Notes: generated by a model from the letters alone, not told the origin. A DNA stretch of 64,000 bases from Amphibalanus amphitrite (GCF_019059575.1 NW_024881964.1:434001-498000), one strand, 5' to 3'. Shown: positions 20,997-36,096, counted from the stretch's first letter. Translations and numbers: made by a program.

Positions 20997-22457
20997 TCGT
21001 TCTTTATCTGAGGTCACTGATACCAGGTCAGGTCACAGCGAGGTCAGGTCACCGGGGGTCACAATATGAAAGTGTCGTGTGATACATGTTTTATGGTCCA
21101 TTTTACATGACAAATGCGATTATGTGGGTTAGGCAGCCTTTGGGGCCAGCCTAGGTCACGTTTTGGTGAAGGTCAGGTCAAGGTCAGGTCAAATTAGGTC
21201 AAATTTCAAAGTGATATTTTTGCATAAAATGGGTATCGATTCGATGCAGCTCGTCACGGGGAGTCTAATGGTGGTCCTTGTTTTGCTTTTCGAGGTCTAG
21301 AATTGCCAAAAATTGAGTTTGAATATTTGCCGTCATCATTTTTGAACAGTTTTTTCGCTATAACTTGGCCAAAAAACGAGGTATCCATCTGAAATTTGGT
21401 ATGTGGATAGAAGACGGTAGTTACTATCACATATATTCCGTTTTTCGAAACTCTAAAAATGTTTTGGATTTTTTGGCTAATATATCCATAAAAATGCTTT
21501 TTTGATTTTTAGGGGTCAAAACTCAAAAATTTCAAAAATCCGAGATACAGGGTGACACAAAAAAAAAACGGTCATCACCAAATTTCGAATAACTTCGGAA
21601 GTTTTATTCAGATCATCACCAAACTTCGGCCACTTAAGGTCACACCTATGTAGCATACATCCACCAAGTTTCAAGTCTTCACTACGAATACTTTTAGTAC
21701 AGTATGTGTTTTACTGACGCTCCACAATGTGCTCCAGGTGAGCGCCACGGCGCTGCAGGGCGTAGGCACACTTGCATCCGGCGGGCAAAGTTGTCGATAA
21801 CCCGATGGCTGTGCACTTTACAGAGTGCAATGGCCTCTGGAGACAGTGCTCAGGGGGTGTGCTACCCCTGAAACGTTATTCTTATCGGGTTGTCGGCAAC
21901 TTTGACCGCCGGATGCAGGTGTGCCTACGCCCTGCAGCGCCGGGGCGCTCACCTGGAGCACATTGTGGAGCGTCCGTAAAACACACACTGTACTAAAAGT
22001 ATTCGTAGTGAAGACTTGAAACTTGGTGGATGTCTGCTACATAGGTGTGACCTAAAGTGGCCGAAGTTTGGTGATGATCTGAATAAAACTTCCGAAGTTA
22101 TCCAAATTTTGGTGATGACCGCTTTTTTTGTGTGACCCTGTAGCAGTTGTGTAGCCCTGTCAATTCTACACCTTTTATGTCTTGATCAATTTTATGTATC
22201 TTCAAAGCTGTAGGCCTGACAGGTCTTCTCGCGAAGGTCTTTTTTCGGTCGAAAATGACAGAACATGACGTCATTCTGACGCCATTTGTGGCCAACCTAT
22301 CATAGCCTCTGAAAAAAAAATTGGTCACAATGTGTAAAATTGATGCCCGGAGGGGTCCTGAAAATTTCGTGGCGATATCTCCAGCCGTTTAGGAGATATC
22401 GACGGAAAAGGACAGGGAGGGGCCGTTTCGGCCCCCCCCCCCTACGGGGCGCGGGTT
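20997..22457. mobile_element. Truncated TTAA-type element interrupted by a foldback element
   Basis: Reverse-oriented relative of 8817-10019: GATTCGATGCAGCTCGTCAC and the flanking blocks match its complement. It ends in a C run and GGGGCGCGGGTT before TTAA (22458-22461). The far end is missing, so this copy is truncated near 21000. The 21548-22140 element sits inside it. Confidence 0.75.
21548..22140. mobile_element. Nearly fully palindromic mariner-like foldback element
   Basis: 593 bp flanked by TA (21546-21547, 22141-22142). The left 260 bp or so are the near-exact reverse complement of the right 260 bp, leaving a loop of about 70 nt. Ends begin CAGGGTGACACAAAAA on the left and CAGGGTCACACAAAAA on the right. 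Arm sequence near 21905-21972 reads like the C-terminus of a mariner-type transposase (RRMQVCLR, then RRGAHLEHIVERP and stop after a frameshift). The element therefore looks like a head-to-head duplication of a transposon 3' end. The empty site is present at 9131-9132. Confidence 0.88.
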
Positions 22458-22461
22458 TTAA

Positions 22462-23282
22462 CACGATGATGCCAAAACCGCGGCTCTGCGATAATCTTTG
22501 GTGAAGTGATCCACCAGAAACTGAACCCCCGTACCTTGGGCAGCCACTTTACTTCAGAGGTCACTGAGACCTTTACAGCGGACACTAGTCGCTGCAACTT
22601 TAATGGCGCATACGGTCGTGTTTTCGGCGAACCTCCAGTTCAATCGCGGGCGAAACGGCGAGGAGGGAGGGGCACTGAATCACCTCTTCGGCCCTGGCTT
22701 GTATAGAGAACCGATAGATCCGGCGAAGGTCATAGCCCCTGAGGTCAATGGTCGCGTCAGGGCATGAAGTTTAACTAGCAGTTATTTGACGATAACTTTG
22801 AATACAGACATGCTAGAACGATGAACACAAATTGGATGTGGTCAGCTAAACGATACGGACCGTCCAATGTGGAACATGACTTTTTTCGTTCAGGTTGTAA
22901 CATGAAAGGAGCCGACTGTTCAATTCATAGCCGTTTACATAGGCGGATCCAGAAAGGTGCAGTCCCAGAGGCTGCGGAGGGCATAACCCTGACAGTTTCT
23001 CCGAATTAAAAAAAACAACAACTTTGGATTGAGATTCCTTATGCAGTATGCAGTGCTGTTCAGTTTCAAGCAAACTTTGTACCTAATAAAAGCTTTCTTT
23101 CTGGTAATAAAAGCGTTTTCTTTCTTTTTAAGAAATGCTACACATTTCATTAATTTCGGGGTCTGCGAAGGGGCTTAACCCATAATGCCCCCTTAGAATC
23201 TATCACTGACCGTTCAATTTTCAAGGTAAAATTATTTATATAATTTGATGCGTAGGTATCGACGAGAGAAACACGATGCGTA
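22462..23282. other. Diverged AGGTCA-type repeat remnant
   Basis: 22462-22740 resembles the diverged copy at 3950-4250 (TGCCAAAACCG-GGCTCT, GGGCGAAACGG, AACCGATAGATC). The rest is spacer up to the TA at 23281-23282 that flanks the next element. No gene was seen. Confidence 0.45.
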
Positions 23283-23689
23283 GGGGAGAGCGGGGCCAGT
23301 TGAACCACTTTTTATATATTGACATGCACAGCGAGATCTAGTTGTCATATCGAAAAATGCACAATGCCATGAAAAAATATGCTCTTTTGGCTTTATTTTA
23401 AGATATGTAAAATTATGTTTCAAACATATTTTGCTGCCAAACGCATGCTTATAAAACAGCTCTACGCCCGTTTCAAATGACCCCGATGCGAGGGCCAATT
23501 GAACCAGCCCATGAGGTCAATTGCACCTATCCTTAACAATGGGATGTTTTCCTCTTTAAGGCCACTTTCTTAAGGAGATATTTTGTTCGGTTTACTTTTC
23601 CAAATGCTACATTCAATAGGTCGTTTGAAAGCTAAAAGTGCAAAGTTCCTCATAATAGGTGACATAAAGTACAGTATATCTAAAAAGTA

Positions 23690-24040
23690 TGTCCCCTGGT
23701 TTGGCTCTCCCACAGGAGGCGAATCGGTAACTTGGCTGAATCCCAGTTGCGGCATCCGGCCGCCAGGGTCGCTGCCGCGCGAGCGGCCTTGACCGCTCGC
23801 ATGTCATTGGCAGTCCGGTCCCTCCCCATCTATACCGAGGTGGGGAGGGGAGAAGAGGGGAAGAGAGGGGAGGGAGCGGCATCCGCTCGGCACTTGGCGA
23901 TACCTGGCTGACCCCGCGCTCCCTCGCTGACCTTTGTCCTGCCCTCAGGCGAAGACCGACTTCCTGGCCTGTAGCGGCCCAGCGGAAAACCGAGCTCGCG
24001 GGGCGCGACTCCATTGGCCCAATCTTATAAATGGAATGCG
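23690..24040. other. GC-rich block inside the 4.6-kb element
   Basis: Contains a purine-rich GGGGAGGGGAGAAG tract on the + strand and CCAAT with TATAAA near 24016-24030. It could be a promoter belonging to the element or a captured one. No exon could be anchored to it. Confidence 0.3.
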
Positions 24041-24218
24041 GTCGTATTCACGGCATTAGATAATATTAATAGTGATACCAGCAGTGGATGTGGTAAAATA
24101 CAGTCCAAAATAAACGAAAGCACTCGATTCGTGCATAATGCGCCCTCCCATTCAAATAAGCCCGCCCACTTCGATAGATGGTGTAGTTTCTGAGGGCGTA
24201 AAAGATGCAAAACACTAC

Positions 24219-24239
24219 CTATTTTTTTTTTTTTTTTTT
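24219..24239. repeat. Poly(T) tract
   Basis: An uninterrupted T run of about 18 bases. On the minus strand it could be a poly(A) remnant, but no retro-element or target duplication is visible next to it. Confidence 0.5.
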
Positions 24240-24854
24240 AGCTCGGCCACTGGGACCGACAATATACAATTGACTGAAATGCATGAAAACCATTTTGCAT
24301 TTAGGTAATAGCCGTTTTCTGCACCCAAACTTTAGCCAGTGACGCCCTGTCCATTCTAAAGCGTTTATAAGATTGGTCCCAGCACCCGATTTTATATGAG
24401 GAAGTCGTTTAAAAAGCATCTTATTTCTAACGAATTTATTATTATGGCCACTTTTACAGGACGTCTATAGAGCTTTGACTTTTACATTTCTTCCTCGTTC
24501 AGGAGAAACGTTTTAACCCTCACCGGACCTTCAGGTTTTCTGAATACCGAGGGACGTTGGGGGTTGGAAGTGAGGAAACAACCCCCTTCGCCGATTCGCC
24601 CCTAATTGAGCTAGAGCCTCACGAAAGAAACGATCGTGTGCGTCGTTACGAAATGCAGCGATTGGTCTCCGATTTAAGGACCAGGGTCAGCCGATGACTT
24701 CGGAGGTCAGGTCAAGTGGCCCAAGGCACAGGTTCGGTTTTTGGTAAATAACTTCGCTAAAAATGATCGCAGATCCGCGATTTTAGCAGCATCGTGTTTG
24801 TCTAGCTCAGGCGTGTCGAATGGCATACTTTTTCTTCGGGTGAGATCAACTTAA

Positions 24855-25728
24855 CTCTCGCCCGTATAGAGGGGGGGTCGAACGGACCCCCTCCCTCGGT
24901 TTTTCGCGAATAACTCGCGTAAAAAGCGGCCGATCGCGACGAAACTTTCGTTACCCTCGCTTTAATCAATTTTACACCCACCCTGAGATTGTCATGACCC
25001 TGACCTTAATGACCTTTGACCTGCGACCTACTTTTCGAGACCATGTTTGGCCGGAATCGCGATTCGGCGTATGTCGGCTCGCATTAGCGGCGCGTTTGCA
25101 GTCTTTTCGTGGTTTTAAGCGTTCAAACATGGGATATGATGTTGCTTCCATGCATTAGGGTGGGTGTCAAGGTCACCGGAAAGTCAGGTCAGGTCATTGA
25201 CCTTTGATGACCTCGGTTCACTTTTCTAGTTTTACATGTTTCTAGGCCAGTTTTAGGAGCTGAATTCGAATTTAGCAGCCATATGAACATTTACGAAGTA
25301 GTTTTGGTGCCCTCGTAACATGTTGCGAAGCTGTCAGAGGCGGTTGCCACCTACTACGAATACCCTTACTGGTTGACCTGACCTGACCTGACCCGACCTG
25401 GCCTAAATGCATGAAGACATCATCTGTGATCAAAACTAACATGATATTCGTGATCAGCACCCCGAAAACCCCATAGCAGCCACGCTTTACGACTTTCTAA
25501 CAGGCCCGATTTTCCCGACTTTTGGGTCATTGACCTGACCTGGAAAGTCAACCGATGACCTATAGGACCTTAAAATTGGGTATCATCGACTTCCTCTCGT
25601 CACGGCCAACACGCTCGTTTTTTCCGCGAAGCTCTAGCTCGATCAGGGGCGAAACGGCAAGGGAGGGTCCAACGGACCCCCTCCCCCTTATACGTTTGCG
25701 GCTGGAAAAACACCAATATGGGCGAGAG
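24855..25728. mobile_element. TTAA-type element, copy A of an 0.88-kb family
   Basis: 874 bp between TTAA at 24851-24854 and 25729-25732. Ends start CTCTCGCCC. The left hairpin loop is TCGAACGGACC and the right TCCAACGGACC. The right end has about 25 extra bases (CCAATATGGGCG outside the second motif). It is close to copy B at 28169-29054 across its length, so the family is young. AGGTCA half-sites fill the interior. Confidence 0.85.
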
Positions 25729-25732
25729 TTAA

Positions 25733-27582
25733 GGTGTTAACCTCGGGTCAAGGTCAGATCACAGCCCGTCAGGTCACGAAGCTGGTCAAAGGAGGCCATA
25801 TTGCATATCAATCGATTCAGCAGGTCTTTTCATGTCCATTAGTGGCTTTATCGACTCGGTAGCTTTAGTTGATCGGGAGTTATTGACGAAAAACTGATAT
25901 CCTTGGTTACGTGATAAATGACGTCACGCAAGATCAACAAAGCAAAATTAAAGCATCAGACCTTGCAAGGAGCGCATGAAATCACGACTCCGTGTGCTTG
26001 AGAATTTGAGATAGTTGTATATCATTTCCGGACCAAACTAGCAATTTCCATATTCCCCTGACTTTTAATGGTGAGAGACTGACCTGATCTCAGGCGACCC
26101 TTCAGAAAATCCGAGATATACATTTATACAAGTTGTGAGACTTTCGATCATACTATAAGATCCTGTAAGTTTCATCTCCCTATGAAAGCTCTGCACTGAG
26201 GGTGTAGCGAAGTTGAACATTTTAGGAGTGTGCACACAGTCCTAAAATGTTGAGGACAGTTTAGGACAGTTTCACACAGTTCATTTTAGGACTGCTCATT
26301 TATGACGTCATAGATCAGTGACCTGACTTGACTCAAAAATGCGGTTGGCGTAAAAAAATCTGACTTATCAAATCCCGACTAAAAAAATCGACTTATAATC
26401 CGGTTAATCAAATCCCGACCTTGTTTTTACCTGGCCATTAATGTTCTAGCCTTACAGGTGATTGTTTGAACGCGGAAGATGCTGAATCTTGGTTAACCTC
26501 ATACTTATCGTATGATAAAGAACGTCAGTGTTAGAAAGTTAATTAACAATTTTATTTAGGATAGTTTAATTCAAGTGGGTATAATCCGACTTGACAATTT
26601 ACTAGGAGGGTTTTGCAGCGCTATTAGTTCGGCATTTAATTATAAATCATTGCTAATTTCGATCCGGATATCGTTATTCAATGCTGGCCTTTGCGTCCTC
26701 AGAAAGTTGATAATAGTCATGAAGGCTTGCATTGACCCATACTTTCCATTTTTCAGCACTATTATTCGCCGTAGTTGACCAGGTGTTTTCTTCAGCTCTC
26801 CCCTGAATCCTTTGGCTTAGACCTGGCGTATCACCCGTGCATCGCAATACGCACCTACCACACATAAGTTCATGATCCCCACGAACCCACATCAGCGTCC
26901 GTTCGCTTGGTGTGTGACCCCTTGACCTTTGGCCGCGACAACTGCTAGCTTGCTGGAGCACCCCTCCCTACACGCGCTGCCCCGCCCGCTCCCCTCCCTC
27001 CCCCCCCCCCCCCGGGGTCGTGTCACGAAGGTTCGGGCTTACGCTACTACCGGCCGCTGCGCAGCTGTCACCTAGCGCCTGGGAATGTGTGGTCTGGTGC
27101 GGATTCAGCCAACTACCGGCTCGCGACACCAGCGCCACGTAGTGGCGACGGTACATTCTTTTTAGACACACTGTACATAGACTATGGTAAAATGGGCGGA
27201 TGAGAAAAATGAGAAATATCTCAGGCTATGGTGTGCTTTCAAGCAAAAGGCTGGAGAAAAAGGGGTAAAAAATTGAGCTCTGTTAAACTACTATTTCAGT
27301 TTAAAAGCTCATTTCAAAGGTGGACTATTTCCTTTAATGTTTACAGCCCCTGAACAATAACCATTGCAAAGGTCACCGGGGTCCATTGAAACGGCCTGTG
27401 GCCCTGTTTCAACTGACCCTCAGAGAAGCGTTTCAATTGACCCCATCCGCTCCCGCCATCTCGCACGCGCCGTAAAGCACATGTCAAACGAGCTGGAGGG
27501 ACCGCATCATGCTGAATGAAGGGCCAAATAAGGTGTTATTCCGGAGCCAGGAGTTCTTCTTTTAGCAAACGAAGGTATATAT
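25733..27582. other. Interior of the 4.6-kb element, 3' part
   Basis: AGGTCA-bearing sequence to about 26400, then AT-rich sequence, then a GC-rich block (26940-27170) with a C14-type run. A minus-strand open frame of 95 codons at 26674-26961 has no recognisable domain and was not called. Confidence 0.4.
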
Positions 27583-27676
27583 ACCTTATCTCATATATGA
27601 GATAAGGTTTTTTGATAAGATTTTGTGGTTTTTTGATAAGATTTTGTGATATCTCATATATGAGATATCACAAAAT
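27583..27676. repeat. Two perfect palindromes with a shared core
   Basis: 27583-27608 (26 bp) and 27641-27676 (36 bp) are perfect palindromes. Both are centred on TCATATATGA and joined by two tandem copies of TTTTGATAAGATTTTGTG. They lie about 210 bp inside the right end of the 4.6-kb element. Confidence 0.85.
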
Positions 27677-27891
27677 ATTCATAAAAACGATTTCTCCCAA
27701 ACGCCCCTCAAAAACACAAAAACAAGTGTCAAATCAAAATTACCGTCCGTTTGCCGCCCAAACGCCGTTGACAAAGGAAGTGGTCGAGCGCGGATGCGCA
27801 GTGGTGTCGGCAACGCCATATGTTACATACTGTTGAAAATAAAGCCATGTTTCATCTGACCCCGTGTTTCAACTGGCCCCGCTCTCCCCTA

Positions 27892-28164
27892 CCTAACCTA
27901 CCTACTAGGGAAGTCATTGAGCTTTGCGCCAAAGGTAAATGCAGGTAACGTTTGCACAGGAACTACCTGCAAGATTTATTAGTGACAGTTCATGCAGACT
28001 CTTCTGAGATCTGGAGACTTGGCAAAAGGTCAAATTTGGATCTGTGCCAATGAAAGAGCTTCGAAAGAGCTATCATATGTTTTACCCCTCGATGTTCTAT
28101 CTCGATTAGTAGTGATGCGGTTTTAGCCATGGGTCCGCGCATGTGAAAATGAGGAAAGTTTAAC
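27892..28164. other. Spacer between two elements
   Basis: Continues the AGGTCA-type repeat interrupted at 23281 by the 4.6-kb element. No gene. Confidence 0.4.
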
Positions 28165-28168
28165 TTAA

Positions 28169-29054
28169 CCCTCGCCCGTCATGGGGGGGGGGGGTCGAAC
28201 GGACCCCCCCCCCATGGTTTTTCGCGAATAACTCGCGTAAAAAGCGGGCGATCGCGACGAAAATTTCAGTACCCTCGCGTTAATCAATTTTACACCTACC
28301 CTGAAAATTTCATGACCCTGACCCCGATGACCTTTGACCTGTGACCTACTTTTCGAGACTATGTTTGGCCGGAATCGCGATTCGGCGTATGTCGGCTCGT
28401 ATTAGCCGCGCGTTTGCAGTCTTTTCGTGGTTTCAAGCGTTGAAACATGTGATATGATGTTGCCCCCATGCATTAGGGTGGGTGTCAAGGTCACCTGAAG
28501 GTCAGGTCAGGTCATTGACCTTTGGTGACCTCGGTTCACTTTTTCGAGTTTTACATGTTTCTGGCCAGTTTTTGGAGCTGAATTCGAATTTAGCAACCAT
28601 ATGAACATTTACGAAGTAGTTTTGGTGCCTTCGTAACATGTTACGAAGCTGTCGGAGGCGGTTGACACCTACTAGGAATACCCGGCAGGACCCCTACTGG
28701 TTGACCTGACCTGACCTGACCCGACCTGGACTAAATGCATAAAGACATCATCTGTGATCAAAACTTACATGATATTCGTGATCAGCGCCCCGAAAAACCC
28801 TATAGCAGCCACACTTTACGACGTTCTAACAGGTCCCGTTTTCCGACTTTTAAGTCATTGACCTGACCTGCAAGGTCAACCAATGACCTAAGACCTTAAA
28901 ATTAGGTATCATCGGCTTCCTCTCGTCACGGGCAACACGCTCGTTTTTTCCGCGAAGCTCTAGCTCGATCAGGGGCGAAACGGCAAGGGGGGTCCAACGG
29001 ACCCCCCCCCCCCTTATACGTTCCCTGCTGGAAAAACACCAATACGGGCGAGGG
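28169..29054. mobile_element. TTAA-type element, copy B of the 0.88-kb family
   Basis: 886 bp between TTAA at 28165-28168 and 29055-29058. Ends start CCCTCGCCC. Loops are TCGAACGGACC (left) and TCCAACGGACC (right). It aligns with copy A apart from point changes and a short insertion (CGGCAGGACCC near 28682). The right end has the extra outer segment, as in copy A. Confidence 0.87.
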
Positions 29055-29140
29055 TTAAAATAACCTATACAGAGGAGAACGGACCAAAATAACGATTGAT
29101 GAGCCTACTTCATTGTTCATGTTTTTTTTTACGCTTTTCG

Positions 29141-29300
29141 CCCTCGCCCTGGCAGGACGTTTTTCATAACGCGGCCTGGCAGGGATGGGGGGGGGGTCGA
29201 TGCAAATTTGGCGGCGCTGCGTGCCGCCGTTTTTACATTATCTTTGAAAAACCTTGGGGGGGGGGGGTCGCATCGACCCCACCCCCTGCCAGGGCGAGGG
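29141..29300. mobile_element. Miniature (160-bp) TTAA-type element
   Basis: Consists almost only of the two ends: CCCTCGCCCTGGCAGG outside GCGGCCTGGCAGGGATGGGG on the left, and a GTCGCATCGACCCC hairpin with CCTGCCAGGGCGAGGG on the right. TTAA follows on the right (29301-29304), but the left flank reads TTCG, so one target repeat is lost. The duplicated end is on the left here. Confidence 0.75.
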
Positions 29301-29304
29301 TTAA

Positions 29305-30183
29305 GGGGAGGGGGCGTCAAAAGGTCCTCCACCTCGTAACCACTGTCGGCTGTCCTATGCTGATCAAGGTGGTAGGTATTTTCAAGTGTTTTCAATTATT
29401 CAAAGCAGTAACATCGCCAGTTTTAGTGACTTTTTTTGCCACATTGACTCCAGGGAAAAGCTCCACCGATGCTGTCGCTGCACCGTCCAGCTTTCCTCCC
29501 CACCACCACACCTTTTCGTCGGTGTCCGTGTGCCGGGGTTCCACGCACCGCGCCGGTCCGTCGCCCAGCCGCCCCACCGCTCCACCATCGAACCAGCCGC
29601 CCCGCACTCGCCTTCCCTCCCGGTAACCGGAGCTAATGGAGGCGGTTATGTCGCGTAGGCAGGCACCACTCAAACAAGCTGCCTCGTAACCGTGACTATA
29701 GGAGCGGCGGCCGCAGTCGTTCAGGCTCTACCCAAGGCCATCTATAGAAGGTACAGTCACTCTCCCGCCGACCAATCAGAGACAGATCCTGAGTGACGTC
29801 ACCCCTGATGCTCGATAGGGGTACTCCATTCGTTTACAACGTAAAAATGACTAACTTCATTTGAAGATTGTTGGTGACACTCTACACATATCGCTCAACC
29901 GTTGATGTCATTGGAAAGTTCAACTAATTTTCTAGCGATAAAAAAGAGCAGCAATATGCTAAGAAATGGCCGGTTTTGAAGATATAGACGATTTAAAAAC
30001 CCTCTGCAGTTGAAGGAAAGCAACGTAAAAACGCATCGGGCTTATATTTTTACTATGAATAAATCATTTTTCAGTATGTTTTTAGATATGGTATCGATTT
30101 ATACAACAACTTTATTACAATATTTTTATTACTTGGAACTTTATTTCAAAATAATATTTTCAAAAATGGCAACTGTTGGCAAG
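29305..30183. other. GC-rich then AT-rich spacer, no gene called
   Basis: 29460-29660 is CpG- and C-rich. CCAAT (near 29772) and the CRE-like TGACGTCA (near 29794) occur together, so a promoter is possible. No splice-supported exon follows, and 29850-30180 is AT-rich. Confidence 0.4.
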
Positions 30184-30185
30184 TA

Positions 30186-31163
30186 GGGTAAGGTGCCTAA
30201 TTAGCGACCCCCTTAATTTGAACCTTCATTGCTCACGCTCTGTCCGTGCCACTGTATTACGGGCTTGATTTTCGGAGAGATCGTTCATTTTTCTATCAAA
30301 ATATAGTCATTTTCTGCCCCAATATTCACTAACTTATTTGTAGTGAGCATTTTGGCAAACCATTGCAAAAAACGCTAATAGGGAACTCTTCCCGATTAGC
30401 GACCGGGGAGGGTCGCTAATAAGTCTATGGGTTTCCCCATATTAAAAATGGCAAAAAAATGCGACGCCTGAAAAGATGAAATATGATCTCAAAAAGGTAA
30501 CCTTTACGCAAAGCACTCAATCACTCGAACAGGAACGTTTATCCAACACATTTACGTAAGTAAAAACTGATCACACGATGCACCGAAGGCGAAAAGAAGG
30601 CGAAAACCCAAATTTTGCGGGCTATCTCGTATGATATTCAAGGTCCGCGCTGAATTCGGCACCCCTGCAGTCGGTGACGACATTTGGCATCCCCTGCCAC
30701 ACATTGCAAGCTTCAGCAGCACCTCATTTTCATTTCTCTCTTTTCCCCTTTCTTCCCCTTCTTGAGCTATTTGCGACCATGTCAGGCGCAAATAGGAAAT
30801 ATGAGTTGCGACACATTTTTAACCGCCATGCTGTGCACAGTTGAGCGATTCACTATGGGAAAACGGCAATCAATTGAAAAAGGAATGTCGATTCAGAATA
30901 AAAAAGGTGCATTATCCTAATGTGCATCGCTTTTAATCAGAGAGGGCCCAAACACACACGTTTTGGATAAGAAACTCATCATTTTTATTTAAACTCATCT
31001 GAAACGTCCCACCAGAAATATCGACGACCGGAAAATAATTTAATTTGATAACCAAAGGATGGCTGAGCTTTTGACGATGTTTTTACCCCGTTTTCTCCTA
31101 CCAGTTTTTCTGTAGGGAGGTAGGTCGCAAATCGGAAAGGGTCGCTAATTAGGCACCTTACCC
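30186..31163. mobile_element. TA-flanked element with GGGTAAGGTGCC ends
   Basis: 978 bp with perfect 25-bp terminal inverted repeats (30186-30210, 31139-31163; starting GGGTAAGGTGCCTAATTAG). It is flanked by TA at 30184-30185 and 31164-31165. The end-type motif GGGTCGCTAAT recurs inside near 30410. No transposase is encoded, so it is a non-autonomous DNA transposon. Confidence 0.9.
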
Positions 31164-31165
31164 TA

Positions 31166-32379
31166 GCTTTGAAGCGATTGTGGCGCGCCGCGCCATTATT
31201 GTCCTGAGGCCCACATATGATGTCATCAAAAGTGGAGTGATATGGGCCTGGCTCTACCTATGCGTGGTGGCCGGGGGTTGGGGGAAGCTCGAGCTCCAGC
31301 TGACGGGCCACTACTGCGCCCCTGCGGTAATCGAGGTGTGGACACGCAGGCTGTGTAAACACTCCACGATTGAGTGGATTTTGACCAGCGACAATTTGCA
31401 ACCTCGGTCGATATCCGCGAACGGCGCTGACTCGCCTCTGGCTCTGACCCGGGGAGAACAAAGCTAGAGCGTGCTGCGTTTTGCACCTGGATGTATGATT
31501 TATGAACGCTATCTGCCGGCCAACCCTGGAACCTGCCTACTTATTCGGAAACAATTTTACGCACGCATGACGTGCGAATTACATGCTAACGGTCAAATTA
31601 TGGTTATTATCTAGATTCCTATATGTATATATAGTTATTATCATCGATGAGAAAACACGATGCCGACAAAAACACTTTCCTTGAAAAATATCAAGTTTGA
31701 GAGACTACCCACTTGTCAGTACTTGTCTAGAGATTAAACCGGTAAACACCGTTTTCCTCAGGACATACCCATCTGAGAAAAGAGCTTTGAAAGGGCCATC
31801 AGTGTGTTTTTTTTTGCACGTCGCTGTAGCTAAATTTATTTATTCTTGCGTTATGCGCCGGTTTGTCAAAAAGTCTTTCGATGACCTTTGGTTCCGGGCG
31901 CCCAAAACCCCCAATTCATCATCATGACCTTTGGCTACCTAACCTTCGAACTGATCCAGACATAAACCCGATAACGTTCTTATGACTTTGGACACTTTCG
32001 AATGCCCTTTTACCGCGTGTTGCCACGTGGCCCAGGATCCGAGTTAGACGGGGTGGGGACTGGGGATGCGGAGCTCGAACATGCCCCCTCCCATCCCGAT
32101 CCGGCTTAGCTCTCAACCGAACTAATATTTGTAAGTTTAGATTTGGACCACTGATGCCGACTTATTCTTTCCGCTCAATGACAGTGACGTGGTAAGTGAA
32201 AACATGCAGACAATAAAAGCCAACTAACAATAAGGTTCTTTCGCGAATTGAGATACAGATGAATGATGATAACCCTTCGCGCGTTAGCCGTTCTGTCATA
32301 GAGAAGGGGTCGCGGGTCTCCCAAGGACTGCGTCTGACGATGTCGATCGACGCTGACTCAGACAGTATAGCGCAGTGTG
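31166..32379. other. Spacer upstream of alpha-tubulin
   Basis: 31830-32100 resembles the right part of the 10787-11979 element (GCCACGTGGCCCAGGA-CCGAGTTA-AGGGG), so it is a decayed TTAA-type copy. No coding exon is supported elsewhere in the stretch. Confidence 0.45.
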
Positions 32380-32723
32380 AGTCACTTCCCTGACCGGGGC
32401 GCGGTCACCGTGAGTCGTCGGCGCCGACGACGGTCGATGGTTCGATTTGTCTGTGACCCGCCGGCCGACGCCCTGCCGCGGCCCGCCGCGCGGCGCCCCG
32501 CGCCGCACTGCCCCTCCGTCCCGCCGCGCGCGCCGGCACTCAGCCAATCAGCGGCGAGCGCGCCGGACGCGGCGGGCGCCCCGGGCTCGGAGGTTATAAA
32601 GCAGCCGGCATCTGGGCGCACGCGAGAGAAGGGTTTCCGTTCGCCTAGCGCCGTAGCACCGCCTGGCCAGGGAAGCGTCTCTTTGTTCTGCTCCTTCACC
32701 CCACAGCACACCAAATCAGCAAC
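32380..32723 (+). promoter_or_regulatory. Alpha-tubulin core promoter and 5' UTR
   Basis: A GC-rich island with CCAAT at 32544-32548 and TATAAA at 32595-32600. Normal spacing puts the transcription start near 32625-32630 and leaves a 5' UTR of about 95 nt before the ATG. This is a classical TATA-driven promoter, fitting a strongly expressed gene. Confidence 0.8.
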
Positions 32724-36018
<3,295 letters not shown>

Positions 36019-36090
36019 ATACTTTTTGTGCCATTCGGCTGCGATCTCAATTCCACTTCACTCGCCTGTTCCATTCCGTTGTCCTTTGAA

Positions 36091-36096
36091 AATATA
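36091..36096 (+). terminator. Candidate alpha-tubulin polyadenylation signal (variant)
   Basis: AATATA 70 nt after the stop, followed by the GT-rich GTCAGTGTTTGTTAG, as expected for a cleavage site. No canonical AATAAA occurs until about 37125, which is an alternative. Confidence 0.45.

Larger units (their letters stand above)
23283..27889. mobile_element. 4.6-kb TA-flanked element with GGGGAGAGCGGGGCC ends
   Basis: Perfect 22-bp terminal inverted repeats (23283-23304 and 27868-27889, starting GGGGAGAGCGGGGCCAG) are flanked by TA on both sides. Related motifs recur just inside (GGGCCAATTGAACC near 23492; GTTTCAACTGACCC and GTTTCAATTGACCCC near 27407-27445), like subterminal transposase sites. 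No intact transposase is recognised. A nested TTAA element occupies 24855-25728. TA target and end style suggest the Tc1/mariner/pogo group, by inference. Confidence 0.75.

Noticed and set aside
26674..26961. 95-codon minus-strand frame within the 4.6-kb element as its transposase
   Set aside because: No DDE/D or helix-turn-helix motif, and too short.
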